Shown: positions 24,299 through 34,285, counted from the stretch's first letter. The stretch is DNA of 64,000 bases from Hymenobacter sp. HSC-4F20 (GCF_019599275.1 NZ_JAHZTD010000001.1:1612001-1676000), one strand, 5' to 3'. Translations and numbers: made by a program. The notes: generated from the sequence alone by a model not told the origin.

Positions 24299-25648
24299 AT
24301 GACCATTCGCAACCGTCTGACGTGGCTTTTTCTGGGGCTGGTGGCCGTGATTCTGCTGGCGGCCATGACGACGGTATACATTCTGCAGGCCGATTATACC
24401 CACGAAGAATTCCGGCAGCGCCTGCGCGACCGGGCCGAGGTAGCGGGCTACGTATTTCTGGAGCAGGATGAGCTACGGGCCGAAGCCTTCCGCGACTTCC
24501 AGCGCCGCTACATGCGCACGCTCACGGAGGAAGTGCTCCAGATTTATGATGGCAACCTGCAGCCCCGCTTTATCGAGCATGATGTGCGAATCAGGATTTC
24601 CGACCGGATTCTGGCCCAAATTCTGACGGAGAAGGAAGTGTATTTTGAGATTGGGCCGCGCCAGGCAGTCGGCATTTTCTACAGCGACAACCAGGGCAAA
24701 TTCATTATTGTGGCGGCCGCCCAGAACCGTTCGGGAGCGGCCCGGCTGGAGTATCTGGGCCTGATTCTGGTCTGCATTTTTGTGGGAAGCCTGCTGCTGA
24801 TTTACGTGGCCGGGCGGGTGTTTGCGGGCAAGGCCCTGGCCCCCATTGCGGCCGTGAACGACCAGGTGGACCGCATCACGACCCAGGACCTGCACCTGCG
24901 CGTGACGGAAGGCAGTAGCCACGAGCAGGACGAAATTACCCGCCTGGCCCGCACCTTCAACCGCATGCTGGAGCGCCTGGAGGAGGGCTTCGAAACCCAG
25001 CGTACCTTTGTCAGCAATGCTTCCCACGAGCTTCGCACGCCCCTCACCGCCACCATTGGCGAGCTGCAGGTGCTGCTGAACCGGGAGCGGGAACCGGCGG
25101 CCTACCGCGAGGGGGTAGCCTCGGTGCTGCACGAGCTGCAACAGCTCAAGCTCCTGATCAATAACCTCCTGGAGCTAACCCAAACCAACCCCGGCGCTAC
25201 CGACGATGTTCGGCTGGATGAGCTGCTGTGGGAAGCCCGCGAAGCTGTTGCGCCCGCCCAGCGGCCCCGCCTGCACATTACGTTGGGCAACCTACCCGAG
25301 GAGGCTGAGCAGCTGGAAATCAGGGGCAACCGCCAGCTACTCAGCCGCGCCCTAACCAACCTGCTGGACAATGCCCTGAAGTACTCCGCGCCCGAGCAAC
25401 CCGTAGAGGTGCGCCTGGACTACCACCAGGGCCGCCGCCACATTCGGGTGCAGGACCACGGCATTGGCATCCACGACAAAGCCTTACCCCAGATTTTCCA
25501 GCCTTTCTTCCGTGCCGACAACGCCCGCAACGTGGTGGGCCACGGCATTGGGCTGCCACTGGCCCGCAAAATTATTCAGTTGCACGGCGGTGAGCTGCGC
25601 ATTACCTCTCACTTGGGAAAGGGCACCGTGGCCGAAGTTATCTTGTAG
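24299..25648 (+). CDS. HAMP-domain sensor histidine kinase of the metal-efflux locus
   Basis: The 449-residue membrane kinase has TM1 (about 9-29), a periplasmic sensor domain (about 30-150), TM2 (about 152-174), HAMP, then HisKA with the H-box SNASHELRTPLTATIGEL (His243). A HATPase domain follows with NLLDNALKYS, VQDHGIGIHDKALPQIFQPFFRAD and GHGIGLPLARKI. The CusS-like order suggests it senses periplasmic metal. The sensor domain has no obvious His/Met cluster, so the ligand is not evident. Pairs with the regulator just upstream. Confidence 0.93.
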   Translation: MTIRNRLTWLFLGLVAVILLAAMTTVYILQADYTHEEFRQRLRDRAEVAGYVFLEQDELRAEAFRDFQRRYMRTLTEEVLQIYDGNLQPRFIEHDVRIRISDRILAQILTEKEVYFEIGPRQAVGIFYSDNQGKFIIVAAAQNRSGAARLEYLGLILVCIFVGSLLLIYVAGRVFAGKALAPIAAVNDQVDRITTQDLHLRVTEGSSHEQDEITRLARTFNRMLERLEEGFETQRTFVSNASHELRTPLTATIGELQVLLNREREPAAYREGVASVLHELQQLKLLINNLLELTQTNPGATDDVRLDELLWEAREAVAPAQRPRLHITLGNLPEEAEQLEIRGNRQLLSRALTNLLDNALKYSAPEQPVEVRLDYHQGRRHIRVQDHGIGIHDKALPQIFQPFFRADNARNVVGHGIGLPLARKIIQLHGGELRITSHLGKGTVAEVIL

Positions 25649-25790
25649 CAACACGGTCCACATTACGAGCTAGCGAAGCAAGCGGGCAGGCGTTGAGCCA
25701 TAAGTGGTAGGATGTTACGCTGAGCTGGCCGAAGCATCTCTTGCGCTTCGCAGCAAGCCTGATTGCGCCTTTCCGGAAAAAATTTCTGCT

Positions 25791-25846
25791 CTAATCCGTT
25801 TCTAATCTACCTCTAATTCAGGCCTAATACGGGGGGCGTACTCTTG
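25791..25846 (+). promoter_or_regulatory. Four 11-bp-phased CTAAT repeats and -7 box in front of the efflux operon
   Basis: CTAAT occurs at 25791, 25802, 25813 and 25824, exactly 11 bp apart, so all face the same side of the helix. The last repeat ends 10 bp before TACTCTTG (25839-25846), one mismatch from the TAnnTTTG -7 box. No TTG stands at -33, where the repeats lie. This fits an activated promoter bound by OmpR-family dimers. Confidence 0.7.
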
Positions 25847-25869
25847 CATATCCTTACCCCTCACCGGAT

Positions 25870-27156
25870 ATGCAACGTCCTTTTTTCCTGCTGCTGGCCG
25901 CCTGGCTGCTCAGCTTTTCCGCTCATACCGCTTCGGCTGCCCCGCTTGGCGCCGATACGGTTCGCCTAACTCTTTCGGAAGCCGAACAGCGCTTCGTCAG
26001 CAACAACCTGAGCCTGCTGGCTCAGCGCTACAACGTATCGGCGGCGGAAGCCCAGATTACCCAGGCCCGCCTCTGGGACAACCCTACCATTTCGCTGGAG
26101 CAGAACGCCTATAACCAGTACACGCGCAAGGTGCTGGATGTAACAAAAACCGGCAACTCCATTGTGCAGGTAGAGCAGCTGTTTGCCCTGGCTGGCCGGC
26201 GCAAAGCGGCTACCAACGCGGCCCAGCAGAATGCGCTGGTAGAGCAGTTTACCTTCGAGGACATGCTGCGCACCCTGCGCTTTCAGCTGCGCACCACGTT
26301 CTACGACCTCTACTTCAAGCAGCAGAGCGTGGGCGTGTACGACATGGAAGTAGCCAGCTTTCAGCGCACCGTAAACTTATACCAGGGCCAGTACCAGCGC
26401 GGCAATATTGCATTAAAGGAAGTAGTCCGGCTGAAGGCGTTTCTGTTTCAGTTGCGCAACGAGCGCCAGGCCCTGCTCAGCAACATTGCCGCCCAGCAAA
26501 CCGATTTGCGCACGCTGATGCGCGACACCACCGGCACCTACTACCTGCCCACCGCCGACCCTAACCGGCTCCGCGCCCTGAACCTGAGTGGCCGCACCGA
26601 GCAGCAGCTGATTGACTCAGCCCAGGCCAACCGCGCCGACCTGAAGGCCCGCCAGGCCGCCGTGCAGGCACAAGCCCAGAACCTGCGGCTGCAGCGGGCC
26701 CTGGCTACCCCCGACCTGGCCGTGGGCTACACCTACGACCGCGCCGGCAACTACATCCAGAACTATAACGCCGTCACGCTGGGCATTGCCGTGCCCATTT
26801 TCAACCGCAACCAAGGCAACATACGCACGGCCCAAAACCAGGTGGAAGTCAGCAAGGCACTGCTGGGCCAGCAGCGGCTACAGGTGCAAAACGATGTACA
26901 GGAAGCCTGGCGCCTGGCTGGCCAGACGGATGCTCTTTACCAAAGCACCGACTACGGCACCTCCGACTTCGACCGCCTGATGCAAGGCATTGATGAAAGC
27001 TACGCCAAGCGCAACCTCACGGTAGTGGAATTCCTGGATTTCTACGAGAGCTACAAAAACAACCTCGTGCAGCTCAACAGCCTCCGGGCTAGCCGCTTGC
27101 GCGCCTTTGAGCAGCTGAATTACGCTGTAGGCCGCCCGGTGTTCAACGCCGAATAG
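25870..27156 (+). CDS. TolC-family outer-membrane efflux protein (CzcC/CusC-like)
   Basis: The 428-residue protein has a signal peptide (to about HTASAA, residue 24) and the alternating long helices and strands of TolC-type channels. Examples are SAAEAQITQARLWDNPTISLEQN, VEQLFALAGRRKAATNAAQQN and the second-half repeat ATPDLAVGYTYDR...VTLGIAVPIFNRNQGNIRTAQN. The GIAVPIFNRNQG motif is characteristic of CzcC/CusC members. It is the first gene of the pump operon, 121 nt before the adaptor. Confidence 0.92.
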   Translation: MQRPFFLLLAAWLLSFSAHTASAAPLGADTVRLTLSEAEQRFVSNNLSLLAQRYNVSAAEAQITQARLWDNPTISLEQNAYNQYTRKVLDVTKTGNSIVQVEQLFALAGRRKAATNAAQQNALVEQFTFEDMLRTLRFQLRTTFYDLYFKQQSVGVYDMEVASFQRTVNLYQGQYQRGNIALKEVVRLKAFLFQLRNERQALLSNIAAQQTDLRTLMRDTTGTYYLPTADPNRLRALNLSGRTEQQLIDSAQANRADLKARQAAVQAQAQNLRLQRALATPDLAVGYTYDRAGNYIQNYNAVTLGIAVPIFNRNQGNIRTAQNQVEVSKALLGQQRLQVQNDVQEAWRLAGQTDALYQSTDYGTSDFDRLMQGIDESYAKRNLTVVEFLDFYESYKNNLVQLNSLRASRLRAFEQLNYAVGRPVFNAE

Positions 27157-27277
27157 GTCACCTGCTACCCCTGCTGCCGGGCTGAAGCCTGCCGCACCCA
27201 AAGCCCCCTGCCTTACCTAATACGCTAGCCTTGGCCTGCTGCCTGGGCCTCCGCAAGCCTTTACGCACTCAACCAAT

Positions 27278-28372
27278 ATGAACCGCATTGCCGCTTTCCT
27301 ACCCCTGGCCCTGAGCGCAACCCTGCTGGGCTGCTCGAAATCAGAAGATGCCGCTGAACCCCAGCAAGCCAAAGCCAGCTTTTCGCTTTCCGATCAGATG
27401 CTGCGGGAGCTGAAAATTGACACGGTACGCAATGAGCCCGTGCGCAACGAGCTGACTCTTTCGGGCCAGATTGCCACCAACGGCGACAAAACCGTGAAGG
27501 TGTACCCGCTGGTGGGCGGCGTGGTGGAACAGCTCACGGTAGAGCTCGGCGACCACGTTACCAAAGGACAAGTGCTGGCCGTGATTCGGAGTGGGGAAAT
27601 TGCCGATCTACAAAACCAGAACAGTACCGCTGGCACCGACCTCGACATTGCTCGCAAGAACCTACAGGTGCTGGAAGAACAATACGCCGCGGGGCTGGCC
27701 TCGGAGCGCGATGTAACCCTGGCCCGCAAGGAGCTGCAAAAAGCCGCCGGCAACGTGGGCAAAACCCGCAAGCAGATGAACGTGTACGGCGTATCGGCTG
27801 ATGGCACCTACACGTTGCGCGCCCCTATTTCGGGCTTTATCACGGAGAAAAATGTGACTGACCACATGCAGTTCAACGCTGATAATGTGGGCAACCTGTT
27901 CACCGTGTCAAACCTCGAAGATGTGTGGATTATGGCCAACGTCTTCGAGTCGGATATCAGCAAAGTGAAGGAAGGCTACGCCGCCGACGTAACGACCCTC
28001 TCCTACCCCGACAAGCACTTCCAAGGCCGCATCGACAAGATTTTCAACGTGCTTGACCCCGAAAGCAGGGTAATGAAAGTGCGGGTGCGCCTGCCCAACC
28101 CGGGCTACCAGCTAAAGCCCGAGATGTACGCCCAAATCAAAATCAGGAACACTGAAGACCAAAAGATGCTGGCCGTACCCGCCAAAAGCGTGGTGTTTGC
28201 CAAAGACCGGCACTTTGTAATGGTTTTCAAGGACCGCCAGCACATCGAAACCCGCGAGGTGCAGGTGGCCAAAACCGTCGGCGACGTGAGCTACGTGGCC
28301 TCGGGCCTGCGCGACGGGGAGCGTATCATCTCCCGAAACCAACTGCTGGTGTACGACGAGCTGAACGACTAG
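27278..28372 (+). CDS. RND efflux periplasmic adaptor subunit (CzcB/CusB-like lipoprotein)
   Basis: The 364-residue membrane-fusion protein carries a lipoprotein signal (LSATLLGC-SKSE). It then has a biotinyl-lipoyl half-motif (VKVYPLVGGVVEQLTVELGDHVTKGQVLAVIRSGEI), a helical hairpin (LDIARKNLQVLEEQYAAGLASERDVTLARKEL), the second half-motif (LRAPISGFITEKNVTDHMQF) and a beta-barrel. It links the inner-membrane pump to the outer channel. Spaced 66 nt from the RND gene. Confidence 0.93.
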   Translation: MNRIAAFLPLALSATLLGCSKSEDAAEPQQAKASFSLSDQMLRELKIDTVRNEPVRNELTLSGQIATNGDKTVKVYPLVGGVVEQLTVELGDHVTKGQVLAVIRSGEIADLQNQNSTAGTDLDIARKNLQVLEEQYAAGLASERDVTLARKELQKAAGNVGKTRKQMNVYGVSADGTYTLRAPISGFITEKNVTDHMQFNADNVGNLFTVSNLEDVWIMANVFESDISKVKEGYAADVTTLSYPDKHFQGRIDKIFNVLDPESRVMKVRVRLPNPGYQLKPEMYAQIKIRNTEDQKMLAVPAKSVVFAKDRHFVMVFKDRQHIETREVQVAKTVGDVSYVASGLRDGERIISRNQLLVYDELND

Positions 28373-28438
28373 CGTCAGCGCTAGCTCTCCTTGTCAAAAT
28401 CCAGCTTCTAGCTACTGCTTCCCAGCTTTTCCAAAGCC

Positions 28439-31400
28439 ATGAATAAATTCATCCAGGGCATTATTGCCTTTTCGCTCAAGAACCGGGGCTTTGTGTTCCT
28501 GATGACGTTGGTCGTGATTGTGGCCGGAGTCATGAGCTACCGGAACACGCCCATTGAAGCCTTCCCCGACGTCACGAACACCGAAATCACCATCATCACG
28601 CAGTGGCCCGGCCGCTCGGCCGAGGAGATTGAGAAGTTCGTGACGGCTCCCATTGAAATTGCCCTGAACCCGGTTCAGAAGAAAACCAGCATCCGGAGCA
28701 CTACCCTTTTCGGGCTGTCGGTAGTGAAGGTAATTTTCGATGACGGCGTGGACGATGCTTTTGCCCGCGTGCAGGTCAACAATTTGCTCGACCAGGCTGA
28801 CCTGCCCGAGGGTGCCGACCCCGACGTGCAGCCGCCCTACGGCCCCACCGGCGAGATTTTTCGCTATACCCTCAAAAGCAAGAACAAAACCACCCGCGAG
28901 CTAAAAACCTTGCAGGATTGGGTGGTGGAGCGCAACCTGAAAGCAGTGCCCGGCGTGGCCGACGTGAATAGCTTTGGGGGCGAGGTGAAGGACTACGAAA
29001 TATCGGTGAACCCCGGCAAGCTCCAGGCCCTGAGCCTTACCCCCCTAGACCTGTACAATGCCATTCAGCGCAGCAACATCAACGTGGGCGGCGACGTGAT
29101 AAACGCGGGTCAGCAGAACTATGTGGTGCGCGGCATCGGCCTGCTCAACAACATCGGCGACATCAACAATACGGTCATTAAGAACGTGAACGGCGCCCCC
29201 ATTCTGGTGAAAGATGTGGCCCTGGTGCATGAGTCGGCATTGCCGCGCCTGGGCAAGGTAGGGCGGGGCCTGAACGACGACGTACTGGAAGGCATTGTGG
29301 TAATGCGCAAGGGCGAAAACCCCTCGGAAGTTATTGCCCGCCTCCAGGAGAAAGTGGCCCTGCTCAACGACAAGATTCTGCCTTCTGATGTGAAAATTCA
29401 GAGCTTCTACGACCGGCAGCAGCTCATCGACTTCTCCACCGAAACCGTTATTCACAACCTGCTGGAAGGCATTATTCTGGTGACGGTTATCGTGTTTGTA
29501 TTCATGGCCGACTGGCGCACCACGGTTATTGTGTCGGTGATTATTCCGCTGGCCCTGCTGTTTGCCTTCATCTGTCTGCGCCTCAAGGGTATGTCGGCCA
29601 ACCTGCTCAGCATGGGCGCCATCGACTTCGGCATCATCATCGATGGGGCCGTGGTGATGGTGGAAGGGCTATTTGTGGCCCTCGACCACAAGGCCCACCG
29701 CCTGGGTATGGAGAAGTTCAACAAGCTCGCCAAGCTGGGCCTGATCAAGAAAACCGGCCGCGACATGGGCAAGGCCATTTTCTTCTCCAAGGCCATCATC
29801 ATCACGGCCCTGCTACCCATCTTCTCCTTTGAAAAGGTAGAAGGCAAGGTATTCTCGCCTCTGGCCTGGACACTGGGTTTTGCCTTGCTGGGGGCGCTCA
29901 TCTTCACGCTCACATTGGTGCCAGTGCTCACGAGCATTCTGCTGAAGAAGAACGTGGTGGAGAAGGATAACTTCTTTGTGCGCGGCATCAATCGGGGCTC
30001 CGAGCGGTTCTTTTCCTTTACCTACGCCCGCAAAACGGCCAGCCTGCTGTTTGCTACCGTCACGGTAGTGCTGGGGCTGGGCTGCTTCCACTTCCTGGGT
30101 TCCGAGTTCCTGCCGGAGCTGAACGAAGGCTCCATTTACGTGCGGGCTCAGCTGCCGCTGAGCATTTCCCTGGATGAAAGCAACAAGCTCTGCAACGAGA
30201 TGCGCCGGGTGTTCCTGTCGTTTCCGCAGGTAGGCGACGTGGTAAGCCAAACCGGCCGCCCCAACGACGGCACCGACCCGACAGGCTTCTACAACAACGA
30301 GTTTCTGGTGCAGCTCAAGCACACGCCCGAAGTGCAGGCCGAGATGAAGCACAAAGACAAGCGCGAGGCCCTGATTGAGCACATGAAGGAAAAGTTGGCC
30401 CGCTTCCCCGGCGTGAACTTCAACTTCTCTCAGCCTATCACCGATAACGTGGAGGAAGCCGCCTCGGGCGTGAAAGGCTCCATTGCCGTGAAAATCTACG
30501 GGACTGACCTGAAGCTGATGGAAGAAAAGGCCCGGCAAGTGTACGGGGTGCTGCGGAACATCAAAGGCATCGACGACCTGGGCGTGCTGCGCAACATTGG
30601 CCAGCCGGAGCTACATGTAGAGCTGGATGAGCAGCGCATGGCCAGCTACGGCGTAAGTAAAGCCGACGCTAACGCGGTGCTGGAAATGGCTGTGGGTGGT
30701 AAGCAGGCCTCCCAGATGTACGAAGGCGAGCGGAAATTCCCCATTCGGGTGCGCTACCAGGAGCAGTTCCGCCAAACCCCGGAGCGCATTGCAGCCCTAA
30801 TGGTGCCCACCCAAAGCGGCAAAACCATTCCGCTCTCCGAAATTGCTACCATCGGCACCGTAAACGGCCCCAGCCTCATCTACCGCGACGACAACCAGCG
30901 CTTTGCCGCCGTGAAGTTCAGTATTCGGGGCCGCGACATGGGTAGCACCATCGAGGAAGCCCAGAAGAAGGTGGAACAAGTGGTTAGCTTGCCCAAAGGC
31001 TACAGCATGAAATGGACCGGCGACTTTGAAAACCAGCGCCGCGCCACCGAGCGCCTGGCCCAGGTAGTGCCCGTATCCCTGGCCCTGATTTTCTTTATCC
31101 TGTTCATTTTGTTCGGCAACCTCAAAGACGCAGGGCTGGTGCTGCTGAACGTGCCGTTTGCCATCATCGGCGGTATTGCGGCCCTGCTGCTTACGCACAC
31201 CAACTTCAGCATCTCGGCCGGCATTGGGTTTATTGCCTTGTTTGGCATCTGCATTCAGAACGGGGTAATTCTGATTTCGGTGTTCAAGCAGAACATGGCC
31301 CGCAAGCTGAGCCTCGACCGGAGCATCCACGAGGGTGTCACCAGCCGCGTCCGACCCGTGGTGATGACGGCCCTGATGGCAACCATCGGGCTGCTGCCCG

Positions 31401-31603
31401 CGGCCCTGAGCACCGGCATCGGCTCCGAAACCTCCAAGCCCCTGGCTATTGTGGTGATTGGGGGCCTGATTACCGGCACTCTGCTAACCCTGTTCATCTT
31501 CCCGCTCATCTTCGAGAAAGCCTACCGCGCCGAGCATTCCCGGTACGCCGACGACCTTACGCCCCACCCCGAGCGGCACCAGCCAGCAGTGCTGGTGCAT
31601 TAA
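28439..31603 (+). CDS. CzcA-type heavy-metal RND efflux pump
   Basis: The 1054-residue inner-membrane pump has twelve membrane spans and two large periplasmic loops. Transmembrane helix 4 contains D396-F-G-I-I-I-D402-G-A-V-V-M-V-E409, the acidic signature of HME-RND pumps for divalent cations such as Zn, Co, Cd or Ni. It is unlike the Cu/Ag-type helix, which lacks the first Asp. The N-terminal ITQWPGRSAEEIEKFVTAPIE and GETGEIFRY-like regions fit the family. The His-rich C-terminus (HPERHQPAVLVH) might bind metal. With the upstream genes it forms a complete tripartite system under two-component control. Exact metal is inferred only. Confidence 0.94.
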   Translation: MNKFIQGIIAFSLKNRGFVFLMTLVVIVAGVMSYRNTPIEAFPDVTNTEITIITQWPGRSAEEIEKFVTAPIEIALNPVQKKTSIRSTTLFGLSVVKVIFDDGVDDAFARVQVNNLLDQADLPEGADPDVQPPYGPTGEIFRYTLKSKNKTTRELKTLQDWVVERNLKAVPGVADVNSFGGEVKDYEISVNPGKLQALSLTPLDLYNAIQRSNINVGGDVINAGQQNYVVRGIGLLNNIGDINNTVIKNVNGAPILVKDVALVHESALPRLGKVGRGLNDDVLEGIVVMRKGENPSEVIARLQEKVALLNDKILPSDVKIQSFYDRQQLIDFSTETVIHNLLEGIILVTVIVFVFMADWRTTVIVSVIIPLALLFAFICLRLKGMSANLLSMGAIDFGIIIDGAVVMVEGLFVALDHKAHRLGMEKFNKLAKLGLIKKTGRDMGKAIFFSKAIIITALLPIFSFEKVEGKVFSPLAWTLGFALLGALIFTLTLVPVLTSILLKKNVVEKDNFFVRGINRGSERFFSFTYARKTASLLFATVTVVLGLGCFHFLGSEFLPELNEGSIYVRAQLPLSISLDESNKLCNEMRRVFLSFPQVGDVVSQTGRPNDGTDPTGFYNNEFLVQLKHTPEVQAEMKHKDKREALIEHMKEKLARFPGVNFNFSQPITDNVEEAASGVKGSIAVKIYGTDLKLMEEKARQVYGVLRNIKGIDDLGVLRNIGQPELHVELDEQRMASYGVSKADANAVLEMAVGGKQASQMYEGERKFPIRVRYQEQFRQTPERIAALMVPTQSGKTIPLSEIATIGTVNGPSLIYRDDNQRFAAVKFSIRGRDMGSTIEEAQKKVEQVVSLPKGYSMKWTGDFENQRRATERLAQVVPVSLALIFFILFILFGNLKDAGLVLLNVPFAIIGGIAALLLTHTNFSISAGIGFIALFGICIQNGVILISVFKQNMARKLSLDRSIHEGVTSRVRPVVMTALMATIGLLPAALSTGIGSETSKPLAIVVIGGLITGTLLTLFIFPLIFEKAYRAEHSRYADDLTPHPERHQPAVLVH

Positions 31604-31624
31604 AGGGTAATTGGTTTAGTGGAT

Positions 31625-31660
31625 AAACAAGAGTCGGCTGTTGGCCGGCTTTTGTTTGTT
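31625..31660 (+). terminator. Terminator of the efflux operon
   Basis: AAACAAGAGTCGGC pairs with GCCGGCTTTTGTTT (14 bp, two G-U pairs), and the T-rich 3' arm continues GTT. Confidence 0.78.
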
Positions 31661-31787
31661 TCAAGGGGGTAGGGTTCTTCCCGGAGAAAACCACTTACTA
31701 GTCCGGCCAGCGTGCAACCAGGCCGCCAAACGGCGCATCTGTGCGGAAATGTTTGCAACTAGCAGCCCAATTCTTGCTTCTTATTTC

Positions 31788-34259
31788 ATGACGAAAGCTT
31801 TCCTGCTGAGCCTCGGCCTGCTGGGTGCCGCCCCGGCCCTGGCCCAGTCGCCGATGGCCCGGCCCGACTCCGCCGCTACCCTCCCCTACCGCGAAACGGT
31901 CCGCAAAGTCAATGCTCTGGTGCACACCAAGCTGGATGTGCGCTTCGACTATACCAAGCGCCAACTGTTGGGGCGCGAATGGGTCACCTTGCAGCCCGTA
32001 GCCTACGCCACCGACTCGTTGCGCCTCGACGCCAAAGGCATGGACATCAAATCGGTGACCATGGTAAATGGCACCGACACCAAAACGCTGAAGTTCGACT
32101 ACAACCAGGAGCAGATGCTGGTGCACCTGGATAAGCTCTATACGCCGGGCCAGCAGTACACCGTGTACATTGAGTACGTAGCCAAGCCCGACGAGCTGAA
32201 AACCAAAGGCAGCCAGGCCATTACCGACGCCAAAGGCCTCTACTTCATCAACCCCGACAGCACCGAGGCCGGCAAGCCCCGCCAGATCTGGACCCAGGGC
32301 GAGACGGAAGCCTCCTCGGCGTGGTTCCCCACCATCGACAAGCCCAACCAGAAGACGACGGCCGAAATCAGCATGACGGTGCCGGCCCGCTACGTTACGC
32401 TCAGCAACGGGGCCCTGACCAGCCAGAAAAACAACCCCGACGGCACCCGCACCGACACCTGGAAGCAGGAGCTGCCCCACTCGCCCTACCTCTTCATGAT
32501 GGCCGTGGGCGACTTCAAGATTACCAAGGATACCTGGCGGGGCAAGGAAGTAAGCTACTACCTCGAACCCAAGTACGCGCCCTTCGCCAAGCAGATTTTC
32601 GGCAACACGCCCGAAATGCTGGAGTTTTTCTCCCAGCGCCTGGGCGTGGACTACGCCTGGAATAAGTACGCCCAGGTAGTGGTGCGCGACTACGTAAGCG
32701 GGGCCATGGAAAACACCTCGGCCACCCTGCACGGCGAGTTTTTGCAGAAAGACGCCCGCGAGCTGCTCGACGCTGAGTACGCCAACGGCGAGTCGGTTAT
32801 TGCCCACGAGCTGTTCCACCAGTGGTTCGGCGACCTGGTAACGGCCGAAAGCTGGAGCAACCTGACGGTAAATGAGTCCTTTGCCGACTTCTCGGAAGCC
32901 TTGTGGGCCGAGTACAAGTACGGCCAGGATGCCGGCGACGCCCACGCCTACATGAACATGCGCAACTACCTGCGCAGCCCCCAGGATGCCCAGAAGCACC
33001 TCGTGCGCTTCCACTACGCCGACAAGGAGGACATGTTTGATTTGGTGAGCTACCAGAAAGGCGGCCAGATCCTGAACATGCTGCGCAACTACCTCACCGA
33101 CGACGTGTTCTTCGCCGGCCTGAAAAAGTACCTCACCGACAACAAGTTCGGCAACGGCGAAGCGCATCAGCTGCGCCTGGCCCTGGAAGCAGTATCGGGT
33201 CAGGATCTGAACTGGTTTTTCAATCAGTGGTATTTCAACTCCGGCCACCCGGTAGTTACCATCGACTACGCCTACGACGCCGGCCGCAAGGAGCAGACGG
33301 TTACCATCAAGCAAACCCAGCCCGGCCAGGTGTTTCAGCTGCCCATGGCCGTAGATGTGTACGTGAACGGCAAGGCCCAGCGCCACCAGGTAGTGATGCG
33401 CCAGGCCACCCAAACGTTCCGCTTCCCGGCCGCCAGCAAGCCTAATTTGGTAAACGTGGATGCCGATAAGGTGCTGCTCTGGCAGAAAACCGACAATAAG
33501 CCCTTCGCCGAGTACGCTTACCAGTACAAGAATGCCCCGCGCTTCGTGGACCGCCGCGAGGCCGTAGCGGCCGCCGCTCAGCTACCTCCTACCGATGCGG
33601 CAGCCCGCCAGCTTCTGCTCTCCGCCCTCAGCGACAAGTACGCCGGCCTGCGCCTCTCGGCCCTCTCGGGCTTGAAGCTCGATGATAAGGCCGTGCAGAA
33701 AGCCGCCGCGCCAGCTATCCGCAAACAGTTGGCCCAAGAGAAAAATACTAATAACCAAGCAGCCTTGCTGCTGGCGTTGGGTGAACTAAAGGATAAAAAA
33801 GACCAGAAGGCTTACACGCAAGCTCTCAATAGCCAGTCATACGCGGTGCAAGGGGCTGCTTTGCAAGGCCTGGCGAGTGTGCAGCCCCAACAGGCGCTGA
33901 CCCGCGCCCAGGCGTTGCAAAAAGATGCTCGCGGTGGCTTGGTTACTGCAGTAGCTGCCGTGTACGCTGAGCACGGCGATGCTGGCACCTGGGTTTATGT
34001 ACGTGACCAGTTTGATGCAGCTGGCACCCAGGAGAAGTTTCAGATGCTGGGGAGCCTGGTGAGCCTCATCTCGCGCCTACCTGATGCCACTGTGCTCAGC
34101 GAAGGGGTAGAGCGCCTGCAAAAGCTGGCCGTGCAGTACAAAAAATATGGCTTTGATGAGCCTATTCTGGCCATGCTGGATAAGATTCAGCAAAATAAGC
34201 CGGCCGACCAGAAAGCTACGGTGCAGGCGGCTATGCAGGCTATCAAACAGGCCCAGTAA
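31788..34259 (+). CDS. M1-family zinc aminopeptidase with C-terminal HEAT-like region
   Basis: The 823-residue secreted enzyme removes N-terminal residues from peptides. It starts with a signal peptide (MTKAFLLSLGLLGAAPALA-Q), which fixes the start at 31788. The N-terminal beta domain is followed by the exopeptidase motif GAMEN (in SGAMENTSATL) and the zinc site HELFH (His340, Glu341, His344) with the third ligand Glu363 in NESFADF. The last 230 residues are helical repeats resembling HEAT repeats (ALSDKYAGLRLSALSGLKLDD). Typical of Bacteroidota periplasmic or surface M1 peptidases. Single gene between terminators. Confidence 0.95.
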   Translation: MTKAFLLSLGLLGAAPALAQSPMARPDSAATLPYRETVRKVNALVHTKLDVRFDYTKRQLLGREWVTLQPVAYATDSLRLDAKGMDIKSVTMVNGTDTKTLKFDYNQEQMLVHLDKLYTPGQQYTVYIEYVAKPDELKTKGSQAITDAKGLYFINPDSTEAGKPRQIWTQGETEASSAWFPTIDKPNQKTTAEISMTVPARYVTLSNGALTSQKNNPDGTRTDTWKQELPHSPYLFMMAVGDFKITKDTWRGKEVSYYLEPKYAPFAKQIFGNTPEMLEFFSQRLGVDYAWNKYAQVVVRDYVSGAMENTSATLHGEFLQKDARELLDAEYANGESVIAHELFHQWFGDLVTAESWSNLTVNESFADFSEALWAEYKYGQDAGDAHAYMNMRNYLRSPQDAQKHLVRFHYADKEDMFDLVSYQKGGQILNMLRNYLTDDVFFAGLKKYLTDNKFGNGEAHQLRLALEAVSGQDLNWFFNQWYFNSGHPVVTIDYAYDAGRKEQTVTIKQTQPGQVFQLPMAVDVYVNGKAQRHQVVMRQATQTFRFPAASKPNLVNVDADKVLLWQKTDNKPFAEYAYQYKNAPRFVDRREAVAAAAQLPPTDAAARQLLLSALSDKYAGLRLSALSGLKLDDKAVQKAAAPAIRKQLAQEKNTNNQAALLLALGELKDKKDQKAYTQALNSQSYAVQGAALQGLASVQPQQALTRAQALQKDARGGLVTAVAAVYAEHGDAGTWVYVRDQFDAAGTQEKFQMLGSLVSLISRLPDATVLSEGVERLQKLAVQYKKYGFDEPILAMLDKIQQNKPADQKATVQAAMQAIKQAQ

Positions 34260-34285
34260 ACCCACGTATTTTCTTGTTTTTTTCA

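Noticed and set aside
25791..25828. CTAAT repeats considered as a CRISPR-like array
   Set aside because: Units are only 5 bp with 6-bp gaps and no cas genes are near; they fit regulator binding sites.
31698..33413. Long antisense reading frame (571 codons) opposite the M1 peptidase gene
   Set aside because: It is an artefact of GC-rich codon bias; the plus-strand gene has all M1 motifs and a signal peptide, while the antisense translation is a low-complexity Val/Gly/His string with no motif.
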